This document shows, piece after piece, positions 46,183-53,760 of a DNA stretch of 54,790 nt (its first letter is position 1; every line of letters begins with the position of its first letter). Location of the stretch: assembly GCA_013298985.1 (NCBI GenBank), contig JAAFJS010000009.1, positions 1 through 54,790 of the forward strand, read 5' to 3'. The position numbers were made by a program, and so were the translations under genes. This stretch comes from Cytophagales bacterium (lineage in GTDB: Bacteria > Bacteroidota > Bacteroidia > Cytophagales > Thermoflexibacteraceae). A model generated the notes under the pieces. The model was not told where the DNA came from. It saw only the letters and a list, made by a program, of their open reading frames with translations, and did not search any database.

Positions 46183-46299
46183 AGATGAGGGTGGCTAAAA
46201 AGTACGATTTTCATAAATTTGAAAGATATAAAATGTTATTTATCAATATTATATATCTTTAATAAATGTGTAACTTTGACTTTTCGGACAACCTCATCT
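46183..46299. mobile_element. MITE-like element with 21-bp inverted termini
   Basis: The ends are AGATGAGGGTGGCTAAAAAGT (46183-46203) and the inverted counterpart ending ACAACCTCATCT (46279-46299); they match at 17 of 21 positions. The 117-bp element is non-coding and has an inner inverted repeat (AAAGATATA with TATATCTTT). The GAGGTTGTCC..AAAAGT type of terminus resembles ends of IS5/IS1182-like elements, so it is probably a transposase-less derivative. It lies between peptide 2 and the propeller gene and may disrupt or supply regulation there. The target-site duplication is not certain. Confidence 0.6.
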
Positions 46300-46343
46300 T
46301 AGTATGTATTTATAAATAACAATATAACCAAATAAATTACATC

Positions 46344-47540
46344 ATGATTAGAAAATATTTGTCAATTATTTCTTTTACTTTCTTGTCCTTAGTCTTTTTC
46401 TCATGTTCTAATGTAGATGAGCATATAGTAAAGGAAATCACATACTCTGATTCTTACAAATTTAAAGTGATAGATACTTTGGATATTGCAGTAATTAACC
46501 GTAGAGGTATTAGGTTAATAGATTACAATAAAGAGAATAACAACCTTCTCTGTTCAAACGCTGCTGGCATGGACACTATATATGAAGCTAATAAAAAAGG
46601 GAATATCATCAATAAATTTTCTGCTGCTGGAGAACATGATAAGGCGATAGGAAGCCACATATATGGTATTGGTTATTTTAATGATACTTCAATTGTGGTT
46701 ACTGGTACCAGAGGCGTTTTCCTTTACAGGCCAGATGGAACGCTTGTACGTACTATTTCAGATTTAACGCCTCTTGGTTATGGAGGATTAAGCTTAAGAG
46801 TTAGGGAGTTCAATAATGATAAAGGTTCTTTTATTCTATCTAATTTTAAACCATCCATTAAAGTTGAAGAAATACGTAATCTGAGAGGTACAATGAAATT
46901 GTATGAAACTGTTAAATACTTGACATCATATAATTTGAAAAACAATACTTATGAAGTCAAAATTGGTTTTGAAGAGCAAAGCATATTTCGAAAAGGAGAT
47001 AATGAATACCTTAGCACTGACCAACTTTTTGATTACGACAACGATAAAGGTTATGTTTATTCATTGATAAATCCAGAATCTAAAATTTACACTTATGATG
47101 TGAACAACGAGTTCCAACTTACGAAAAGCATTGATTTAATGCCTGAATACTTCAAAATCCTTCATTTCTTGAAATTAGGAGAAAAGCCAAAAAATTCTTT
47201 TCGGTCTGTCTATGTAAATAGTGGCTTTGGAAGTCTTAATATTTGGGAAAATAATTGTATTATAACTTATGGCACAGGTATTCCTGATGATAAGTTTGTA
47301 GAAGGCTTGTCTAATGTTGAATTGCAAGAACTTTGGAAGTCTTACCAAAAATATTATGCTATATATCTGAAGGAAGATATTAAGCAATGTAATGATATTG
47401 CTCTACCAAAAGGTACTGGAAGCATAGCGTTATTCAAATCCATGGATGAAATCTACCTTACTACGATACCTACAGAAGAAACAGAAACAAAAGGAATTAC
47501 AAGATATTATGTTTGCAAATTGGAAAAAGAAATACAATAA
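46344..47540 (+). CDS. Beta-propeller lipoprotein (6-bladed type)
   Basis: 398 residues with lipobox VFFSC (Cys ~22). The sequence is a run of beta strands of the form KFKVIDTLDI / GIGYFNDTSIVVTGTRGVFLY / DGTLVRTIS / GYVYSLINPESKIYTYD, consistent with a 6-bladed propeller of the kind seen in Bacteroidota lipoproteins (BF3164 and DUF4934-type). In Bacteroides these are found with small secreted peptides and redoxins, as here. It overlaps the next gene by 32 bases. AT-rich like the rest of the island. It may bind, sense or process the peptides (inference). Confidence 0.7.
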   Translation: MIRKYLSIISFTFLSLVFFSCSNVDEHIVKEITYSDSYKFKVIDTLDIAVINRRGIRLIDYNKENNNLLCSNAAGMDTIYEANKKGNIINKFSAAGEHDKAIGSHIYGIGYFNDTSIVVTGTRGVFLYRPDGTLVRTISDLTPLGYGGLSLRVREFNNDKGSFILSNFKPSIKVEEIRNLRGTMKLYETVKYLTSYNLKNNTYEVKIGFEEQSIFRKGDNEYLSTDQLFDYDNDKGYVYSLINPESKIYTYDVNNEFQLTKSIDLMPEYFKILHFLKLGEKPKNSFRSVYVNSGFGSLNIWENNCIITYGTGIPDDKFVEGLSNVELQELWKSYQKYYAIYLKEDIKQCNDIALPKGTGSIALFKSMDEIYLTTIPTEETETKGITRYYVCKLEKEIQ

Positions 47541-47958
47541 GCAACTGGGTTGCTTTTGTATTATATGGTTGCTATTAGGTTGTAATGAAAATAGCCAAGA
47601 GAAAAATTACATTTCATCAGCTCTTCAAAAAGAGATAGATATTTCAAAATACAACAAAGTAGTAATTTGGAGCGAAACAGACTGTTATGAATGTAATAGT
47701 CGCAAGTTCCAATTAATTTCTTCACAATTGTTGAACAGTAGCGATAAGGTATTTGGTTTATTTTTCCGTATAAGTAAACTAAAACCAGAAATGTTTGATA
47801 AAGACCTCAAAAAAATTGAGTTAGTAAAAGATTGGAAAGAAATAAGAGATAATAAACTCATGTCCGCTCTTGCTAAAACTACAGGAGCATCAAGTAGTCC
47901 CTATTTGATAATTTTAAGTGAAAGTGGAGAATTTATTGTTGAATCTATAACTTTATAA
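47509..47958 (+). CDS. Thioredoxin-like CxxC lipoprotein
   Basis: 149 residues from the ATG at 47509. A longer frame from 47446 lies inside the propeller gene and does not place a signal peptide. The signal is KYNKQLGCFCIIWLLLGCNEN with lipobox LLGC. WSETDCYECNSRK contains a CxxC (CYEC) in the position of a thioredoxin-fold active site, and SSSPYLIIL could supply the cis-Pro strand. An envelope thioredoxin-like lipoprotein next to two Cys-rich secreted peptides suggests disulfide handling of those peptides (inference). The start overlaps the propeller gene by 32 bases, so translation is coupled. Confidence 0.72.
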   Translation: MFANWKKKYNKQLGCFCIIWLLLGCNENSQEKNYISSALQKEIDISKYNKVVIWSETDCYECNSRKFQLISSQLLNSSDKVFGLFFRISKLKPEMFDKDLKKIELVKDWKEIRDNKLMSALAKTTGASSSPYLIILSESGEFIVESITL

Positions 47959-47968
47959 ATCTTTCTAT

Positions 47969-48259
47969 GTGATTACTTTTTCCTTGTCCAAACTTTTGAA
48001 AGCCACTACAACCCCACCTTCCGCCTCGCAAAACTGCTACAAAAGCAATGCCGCCCGCATCTTCTACCACCGCTTAGGGCTACGAGGCGAGATAGACAGG
48101 GACAGCCCGCAACTCATAGCCGAAAAGATACAAGCACTACTCACTAACCCACTTTACAGGCAAAATCTACACGCTTTCAAGGAAAAAGCAGAGGCAAAAT
48201 ATACAGAGGAGAGGGTGTTGAAACTGGTGAAAGGATTGATGAAAAGCAATGAATTATAA
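47969..48259 (+). pseudogene. Collapsed glycosyltransferase (UGT/MGT type) pseudogene
   Basis: Two frames are joined. In one frame 47977-48055 reads FFLVQTFESHYNPTFRLAKLL, matching the N-terminus of GT1-type glycosyltransferases (FESHxNPxxxLAxxL). The other frame reads NAARIFYHRLGLRGEIDRD .. IQALLTNPLYRQNL .. EERVLKLVKGLM, the family C-terminus. The ~300 residues of the catalytic domain between them are missing and the parts are out of frame. It is GC-richer than the cassette on its left, so the cassette was probably placed next to an old decayed gene or its insertion deleted most of it. Confidence 0.6.
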
Positions 48260-48292
48260 AATCAAAATAATTTGAAAAACCATACATTAGGC

Positions 48293-49432
48293 ATGAACTT
48301 CTTTAAAACCCGCGTAGAAGAAAAATTAAACCAAAGAAAAATAGAAGGCAATTTGCGCCAACTGAGCCTGCCCTCTGCCCAACACGATTTTTTCTCCAAT
48401 GATTATCTTGGCTTGGCGCGCAATGCGGAACTCTCACAAATCGTAGAGGAAACTTATTTGTCGATGCCCGAACGCAAACTTGGAGCGACTGGTTCGCGTT
48501 TGCTTTCAGGGAATAGCCACTATGCCATGCAGTTAGAGCAGGAATTGGCGCAGATTTTCAGAGGAGAGGCGGCTTTGCTTTTCAATTCGGGCTATCATGC
48601 CAACAGCGCGCTTATTTCTTGTATTTCCCAAAAAGGTGATGTGATTTTGTATGATGAGTTGGTACACGCGAGCCTACGCGAGGGCTATCGTCTTAGCTTT
48701 GCCCAACATATTCCTTTCAAACACAATGATTTAGAGGATTTGGAAAAGAAGATAATGGCTAATCAAACTGCTCAAACAATTTTTGTAGTGATAGAATCAG
48801 TGTATTCTATGGACGGTGATAATTGTGCGCTGGCAGAAATATTGACGCTTTGCAAAAAATATGATGTACAAGTGATTCTTGATGAAGCACATAGCACAGG
48901 TGTTTTTGGAGAAAATGGAAGCGGATTGGTCTGTGAGTTAGGCTTGGAAAACCTGTGTTTGGCAAGGGTTTATACTTTTGGGAAGGCAGTAGGCGCGCAT
49001 GGGGCGTGCGTAGTTGGTTCACAGACGTTGATTGATTATTTGGTGAACTTTGCGCGTGGCTTTATTTTTACGACTGCCGCGCCCCTGCACAGCTTGGTAA
49101 GTGTGGCTTGTGCCTTTCGTTATATAGCGCAACACCCTGAATTACAGCAAGATTTGAAAAATAAAATTCAGTTTTACAATCATTTTATCCAACAAATTTC
49201 AAATTTCAAACCCCAAACCATTTCTAATTCTCCTATCCAGGTCGTTCAGATTTCGGGCAATGAACAATGCAAAAAAACAGCTAATCACCTCATTAGCAAT
49301 GGATTTGAGGTCAGAGCAATCCTTGCACCTACGGTAAAAATAGGGGAGGAGAGGCTGCGTATTTGTTTGCATACTTTTAATGCAGAAACTCAAATGAGAG
49401 AACTCTTAACTTGTTTGTCATCAACTACTTAG
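48293..49432 (+). CDS. bioF: 8-amino-7-oxononanoate synthase-like PLP enzyme
   Basis: 379 residues from the ATG at 48293; a TTG at 48272 is possible. Fold-type I alpha-oxoamine synthase motifs are DFFSNDYLGLARN, GATGSRLLSGNS, VIESVYSMDGDNCAL, ILDEAHSTGVFGENGSG and the PLP lysine in YTFGKAVGAHGACVVGS. BioF condenses pimeloyl-ACP and alanine in biotin synthesis; the fold is shared with Kbl and serine palmitoyl transferase, so the substrate is inferred from overall similarity. No other biotin genes are in the window. It overlaps the converging permease gene by 8 bases. Confidence 0.82.
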   Translation: MNFFKTRVEEKLNQRKIEGNLRQLSLPSAQHDFFSNDYLGLARNAELSQIVEETYLSMPERKLGATGSRLLSGNSHYAMQLEQELAQIFRGEAALLFNSGYHANSALISCISQKGDVILYDELVHASLREGYRLSFAQHIPFKHNDLEDLEKKIMANQTAQTIFVVIESVYSMDGDNCALAEILTLCKKYDVQVILDEAHSTGVFGENGSGLVCELGLENLCLARVYTFGKAVGAHGACVVGSQTLIDYLVNFARGFIFTTAAPLHSLVSVACAFRYIAQHPELQQDLKNKIQFYNHFIQQISNFKPQTISNSPIQVVQISGNEQCKKTANHLISNGFEVRAILAPTVKIGEERLRICLHTFNAETQMRELLTCLSSTT

Positions 49433-50681
49433 CTCTAATCGCAATTACAGGGTCTAAGCGAGAAGCAGAAATCGCGGGGATAATCCCTGCCAAGATGCCA
49501 ATGACAGATGAAACAATCAAACCAATGGCTATATTGGTGCTATTCAGCGAGATAACAAAGGTTTCTGTGGAAAGTAGCCCAAGCGAAGACACCAATAAAA
49601 GTCCTGCCAAGCCGCCAATCACACTCAAAAAGATAGCCTCGAACAGGAATTGGAAAAGAATAAAATAGTTTCTTGCGCCCAGCGATTTCTGAATCCCTAT
49701 CAAGTTGGTGCGTTCCTTGACCGACACAAACATGATATTGGCTATCCCAAAACCGCCTACAAGCATGGAAAAGCTACCTATCAGCCAGCCCGCAACTTTT
49801 AACGCCCCAATGATTCCATCTAAAAACTCAAAAAATGCTTCAGGACGATTGAGTGCAAAATTGTCTTCTTGGAGTGGTTTTAGTCCGCGATAGGCGCGCA
49901 CTACGCCACGCACTTCATTTTCCAATTCTTGTAAGCCTTCATCACTGTCATAACCTTTGACTGCTATTTGGGGTCTAACGCCGCGACGCTTGTTGGAAAT
50001 AAATAGTTTAAGCATACTTTTGAAAGGCACAACGCACAAATTATCAGTCGTAGGCGCGCCCAGAAGGTTGTCGCCTTGTTTTTTGAGTACACCAATGATG
50101 GTGTAAGGCGTGTTATTGATTTTGATATTTTCACCCACAGGGTCAGCACTCCCAAACAAATCAGTTGCCAGCGTTGCCCCAATGAGTAGCGTATTTTTGC
50201 CATTATCGGATTCCTGAATAGTGAAATAACGCCCTTTTTCTATGCGTAAATCGGCTACTTTGTTGTGTGCATAAGAAACGCCTTGCATAAAAACGCCTTT
50301 GGCACTGCTACTTTTGTACTTGACATTGAGGTTGCCACGCACCGCAAAAACTGAAACGGCAGAGGCTTGTGTGAGTTTTTCTTCTAAAAATTTGTATTCT
50401 GCATACGTGGGATTGGGTCTGCGAAAATATTTCCACCATGGATATTCACTATTGCCAAAAGACCAAGGAAAAACATCGACATAAATCACCTTGCTCCCAA
50501 TAAAAGAAAGGCTACTTCTGATGCTCCCGTTCAAGGTATCGACCATCGTAAGCACCCCAATAATCGCAAAGATGCCTATGGTAACGCCCAAAAGCGATAA
50601 AATAGTACGTAATAAATTTTCTTTCAGCGCACTCAGCGCAAAAATCAGGCTTTCATAGACTTGTTTGATGGCAAATAGCAT
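49425..50681 (-). CDS. ABC transporter permease (MacB/FtsX family)
   Basis: 418 residues from the ATG at 50681; a TTG at 50729 is less likely. The MacB-type topology is seen: a first membrane helix (KENLLRTILSLLGVTIGIFAIIGVL, positions ~18-42), a periplasmic MacB_PCD domain of ~230 residues, and three C-terminal helices with VSVKERTNLIGIQKSLGARN and GIIPAISASRLDPVIAIR. Such permeases act in export or lipoprotein-related envelope functions. No ATPase gene is adjacent, so its ATPase is elsewhere. Confidence 0.88.
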   Translation of the reverse strand: MLFAIKQVYESLIFALSALKENLLRTILSLLGVTIGIFAIIGVLTMVDTLNGSIRSSLSFIGSKVIYVDVFPWSFGNSEYPWWKYFRRPNPTYAEYKFLEEKLTQASAVSVFAVRGNLNVKYKSSSAKGVFMQGVSYAHNKVADLRIEKGRYFTIQESDNGKNTLLIGATLATDLFGSADPVGENIKINNTPYTIIGVLKKQGDNLLGAPTTDNLCVVPFKSMLKLFISNKRRGVRPQIAVKGYDSDEGLQELENEVRGVVRAYRGLKPLQEDNFALNRPEAFFEFLDGIIGALKVAGWLIGSFSMLVGGFGIANIMFVSVKERTNLIGIQKSLGARNYFILFQFLFEAIFLSVIGGLAGLLLVSSLGLLSTETFVISLNSTNIAIGLIVSSVIGILAGIIPAISASRLDPVIAIRAK

Positions 50682-50760
50682 GGTCAGTGATGTTTTTTGA
50701 GTTTTTTTAATACTTAAGTAGCTGCACAAAAGTAGTTTATATTACAACAATTATAACAAA

Positions 50761-50816
50761 TATAAATGATGAATTAATTGTACGGTTCGCCGTTGCGATT
50801 TAATTCATCATTTATA
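50761..50816. repeat. Palindromic element with nested hairpin (full copy)
   Basis: TATAAATGATGAATTAA (50761-50777) pairs perfectly over 17 bp with 50800-50816. The 22-base loop holds a second hairpin ACGG-TTCG-CCGT. A degenerate copy of the core occurs at 29907-29935. It lies between two minus-strand genes and could act as a terminator for the lipoprotein gene on its right, but the element looks like a dispersed repeat family. Confidence 0.75.
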
Positions 50817-50826
50817 ATTATTTATC

Positions 50827-51330
50827 TTACTTATGAAGCAAAACCTTTGCATTTTCCATGCTTTCCATCATCTTTTGCTTCACTTGGTTAATCTGCTGTT
50901 TTTCTTTTAACAAATAATCTTGGATTTCAGTTTCCTTCATATCTTCATAAGTGGTTTTGTAGCTACGCATCCACGACATCATCGCCTCGTCTGCATCTTC
51001 CAGAGATTTGACTGCATTTCGCAAGACGTTGAGTTTGTTTTCATCTACTATATTGTTTTCCTCCAAGCGAATTTTTAATTGTCTTTTCAGGTGCATCAAT
51101 TTGCTCATGGCAGGCATCAGCGAATCATGTACGGACATGATTTCTGTTTGTAAACCCTTGATAGAGTGGAGATTTGTCGTTACTTTTGCACTCATGGTAG
51201 TAGGTAAGGATTCTGGTTTGTCAGTAGTCTGCCTGCTTTCTACCTCTGCTTTTTGGCTAATGCACGCAAAATCACCCAAAAGAGATACAAAAAAGAATAA
51301 AAATATATTTGTAAGGTTGTGATATTTCAT
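50827..51330 (-). CDS. Small lipoprotein-like protein
   Basis: 167 residues with a hydrophobic N-terminus and Cys in FACIS, a weak lipobox (DFAC). The rest is helical and charged, with the motif MSVHDSLMPAMSKLMHLKRQL, a pattern present in small Bacteroidota lipoproteins sometimes labelled viral A-type inclusion protein by low-complexity similarity. Function unknown. It is monocistronic; the palindrome at 50761-50816 follows it. Confidence 0.6.
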   Translation of the reverse strand: MKYHNLTNIFLFFFVSLLGDFACISQKAEVESRQTTDKPESLPTTMSAKVTTNLHSIKGLQTEIMSVHDSLMPAMSKLMHLKRQLKIRLEENNIVDENKLNVLRNAVKSLEDADEAMMSWMRSYKTTYEDMKETEIQDYLLKEKQQINQVKQKMMESMENAKVLLHK

Positions 51331-51483
51331 TTTTTGGTAAAGCTATTTTCTATGCCGCAAAAATTATCGTGAGAATGGAAATTATTTTTCTACTTTTGAA
51401 AGACTTAATTACAAAAATACACAAATGCCAATTCCTTTTTAGTAAATTAGCATTTTTTAACAAACTCATAATCACTAACTTAG

Positions 51484-52518
51484 ATGAAACATCTTTTTAT
51501 CTTTTTTGTTTTATTATCATGTTTTTACGCGTGTCAAGAGGCATCTGAAAAAACAGAAAATAGCCATACAAACACTAATTCAGATACAACAATGCAGACA
51601 ACAACACCGCCAAGCATGAAAGCAACGCTATTGCTGGACTCCAAAGCCGCGCTGGGAGAAGGCGCACTTTGGAACAAGAAAACCCAAGAACTCTACTGGA
51701 TAGACATAGAAAATGGTATCCTGCATATCTATAATCCTCAAAATCAAAAAGATAGAACTATAAATTTAGGGCAGAGAGTTGGCACTGTAGTCCCCACTGA
51801 AGGCGGTAATGCCTTAGTTGCCTTAGAAGATGGCATTTATGAGATTGATTTGAAAACGGAAAAGAAAAAGTTACTGACCAAACGCCCTGAAAAAGATTTT
51901 CCTGAAAATCGGTTTAATGATGGCAAGTGCGACCCCGCAGGTAGGTTTTGGGTAGGCACGATGTCGATGAAAGGCATAGAAAAGGCGGGAGCTTTGTATC
52001 TATTTGATAGTGAGCAGAAAATCACGAAGACTTTTGACAGCGTAACCGTTTCCAATGGCATAGTTTGGTCGCTGGACAGTACGAAAATGTACTACATCGA
52101 TACGCCCACCAAAGAGGTCAAGGAGTTTAGCTATGACCACAAAACGGGTGCAATTTCGTTCTTAAAAGTGGCTGTTACTATCCCTGACGGGGCAGGTTAT
52201 CCTGACGGCATGACGATAGACAGCGAGGGTATGCTGTGGATTGGTATGTGGGAAGGATATAGCGTAATGCGCTGGAATCCAGTGAGTGGCGAACTGCTGA
52301 TGAAAGTAGATGTGCCTGTGGCGCGGGTAACTTCTTGCGCTTTTGGGGGTGAAAACTTGGATACGCTTTACATCACCACAGCAAGCGTGGGCGCAAAAGA
52401 GGAGGAATTAAAGCAATATCCAAGCAGTGGAAGCCTTTTTATGGTCAAAACGGGGCATACGGGCGTGCCAAATTTTGAGTACAAGAAAAAGAAGAAAAAA
52501 ATGGCACTTGGTTTTTAA
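51484..52518 (+). CDS. SMP-30/gluconolactonase (regucalcin-like) lipoprotein
   Basis: 344 residues with lipobox FYACQE (Cys ~17). It is a 6-bladed propeller of the SMP-30 family: metal Glu in LGEGALWNKK, then NRFNDGKCDPAGRFWVGTM, NGIVWSLDSTKMYYIDT and PDGMTIDSEGMLWIGMWEG, giving the expected Glu, Asn, Asn and Asp ligands. Family members hydrolyse lactones of sugars. A lipid-anchored, envelope location is unusual compared with cytosolic regucalcins but is found in Bacteroidota. Confidence 0.88.
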   Translation: MKHLFIFFVLLSCFYACQEASEKTENSHTNTNSDTTMQTTTPPSMKATLLLDSKAALGEGALWNKKTQELYWIDIENGILHIYNPQNQKDRTINLGQRVGTVVPTEGGNALVALEDGIYEIDLKTEKKKLLTKRPEKDFPENRFNDGKCDPAGRFWVGTMSMKGIEKAGALYLFDSEQKITKTFDSVTVSNGIVWSLDSTKMYYIDTPTKEVKEFSYDHKTGAISFLKVAVTIPDGAGYPDGMTIDSEGMLWIGMWEGYSVMRWNPVSGELLMKVDVPVARVTSCAFGGENLDTLYITTASVGAKEEELKQYPSSGSLFMVKTGHTGVPNFEYKKKKKKMALGF

Positions 52519-52526
52519 ACTTTGTG

Positions 52527-53135
52527 CTATCCCAGACGCGCTTTGATGAGGTTCAGCACGTAGTTCCTATCTTCGGTGCTGTGCCTCACCTCTAAGTTAT
52601 TTACGTCAATTACAAGCAGTTCGGAAAGATTATAGTTTTTAAAATAGGAAGTGTAATGCTGATTTAGGGATTCCCAGTAAGGACGATTGACCACTTTTTC
52701 AAAAGTTCTGCCTCTTTCATCAATGCGTGCGATGGCGTTATCAACGGTAATGTCCAAATATACCATGAGTCGCGGACGCTGTATGTGCGCTAACATATTG
52801 AATAAGAGTTCTTCATATAATTCGTATTCCTCGACAGACATCAAGCCGCCTTCCATGAGCAAGCGCGCAAAAATCACATCTCCATAAATGCTTCTGTCCA
52901 TTACGCACCCACCTGTGAGGGTTGCGGCTTCTTTGAGCATTTTAAATCGTTTGTTCAGAAAATAAATCTGAATGGGGAAACTATACCGCTTTTGGTCGTG
53001 ATAAAATCTATCCAATAAGGGATTATTATCTACTGGCTCTTTGAAAAAAAGTAAGTCCATGTCCTTCGCCAATATTTCGCCAAGCGTGGTCTTGCCCGCG
53101 CCTACGACCCCATCAATACAAATCACTGATTCCAT
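52527..53135 (-). CDS. Deoxynucleoside kinase (dAK/dGK family)
   Basis: 202 residues from the ATG at 53135. An upstream frame to 53300 adds 55 residues not seen in the family and would include a TACCTTTG promoter-like element at 53226-53219. P-loop CIDGVVGAGKTTL (~6-18), the DRS motif in VMDRSIYGDVIFARL, and LID arginines in ARIDERGRTFEK are characteristic. It phosphorylates deoxynucleosides for salvage. It converges with the SMP-30 gene. Confidence 0.9.
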   Translation of the reverse strand: MESVICIDGVVGAGKTTLGEILAKDMDLLFFKEPVDNNPLLDRFYHDQKRYSFPIQIYFLNKRFKMLKEAATLTGGCVMDRSIYGDVIFARLLMEGGLMSVEEYELYEELLFNMLAHIQRPRLMVYLDITVDNAIARIDERGRTFEKVVNRPYWESLNQHYTSYFKNYNLSELLVIDVNNLEVRHSTEDRNYVLNLIKARLG

Positions 53136-53760
53136 AACTTGTTCTTTTACAATGGTTTGTTTAAAAAAAAATGTATAATAATTTGCTATTGCTAATTTCA
53201 TTTCTTTGATTTTGCGCCCAAAGGTAAGCGAAAGATTGCTGGTTTGAAACAGTAAGATTTTTATTTTTGTGGCAAAGTTTACGTTTTTATTTTTCTCCAT
53301 TAACAGGAGAGGGTAGGGGAGAGGCTGTTAAAAAAATATGTTGCTTAAAAGTCGCATCTTACCATCTAAAAAAAAGACAATCAAATGAAAAAATGAAAGG
53401 AGAGTACGCTTGGCTTTACAAAAATATTTTTTAATGAATTTCTTTTGTAGTTTTTTTCTTAAAATAAATTAATTTGATGAACATGATTTTTTAATGAAAC
53501 AAATAAAATATTTGTAAAGTATTGTTTATCAATTAACTAACTAATGAGTGTCGTTTTTGATTCTTCCCTTTCTTTTTTCATAGCACTTGTAATGTTTCTC
53601 ATGGTTTCTATCACAACATAAACAATTACTTTACGTTACACTATAAAAGGATACACTTTTTTATTTTCTATAAATAATGCAATTTCTAAATGGCATTGTT
53701 TGTGCAAAACATTTACGCAATAACACAGCATACTTTTGGACATTTTTAAATTATAAAATT
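53136..53760. other. 625-bp AT-rich intergenic region
   Basis: I see no gene here. A short inverted repeat TTAACAG (53300-53306) / CTGTTAA (53325-53331) flanks a G-rich run at the old 5' end of the kinase frame. It also contains the promoter-like element for the next gene. Confidence 0.5.
53731..53738 (+). promoter_or_regulatory. -7 element for the tail-fibre-like gene
   Basis: TACTTTTG is an exact TAnnTTTG, 22 bases before the ATG at 53761. No TTG at the ideal distance, so the call is partial. Confidence 0.45.

Noticed and set aside
47446-47508. Longer start of the CxxC lipoprotein
   Set aside because: It lies within the propeller gene and would put 21 charged residues before the signal peptide.
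53136-53300. 55-residue extension of the deoxynucleoside kinase
   Set aside because: The P-loop should be a few residues from the N-terminus, as from the ATG at 53135; a promoter-like element lies inside the extension.
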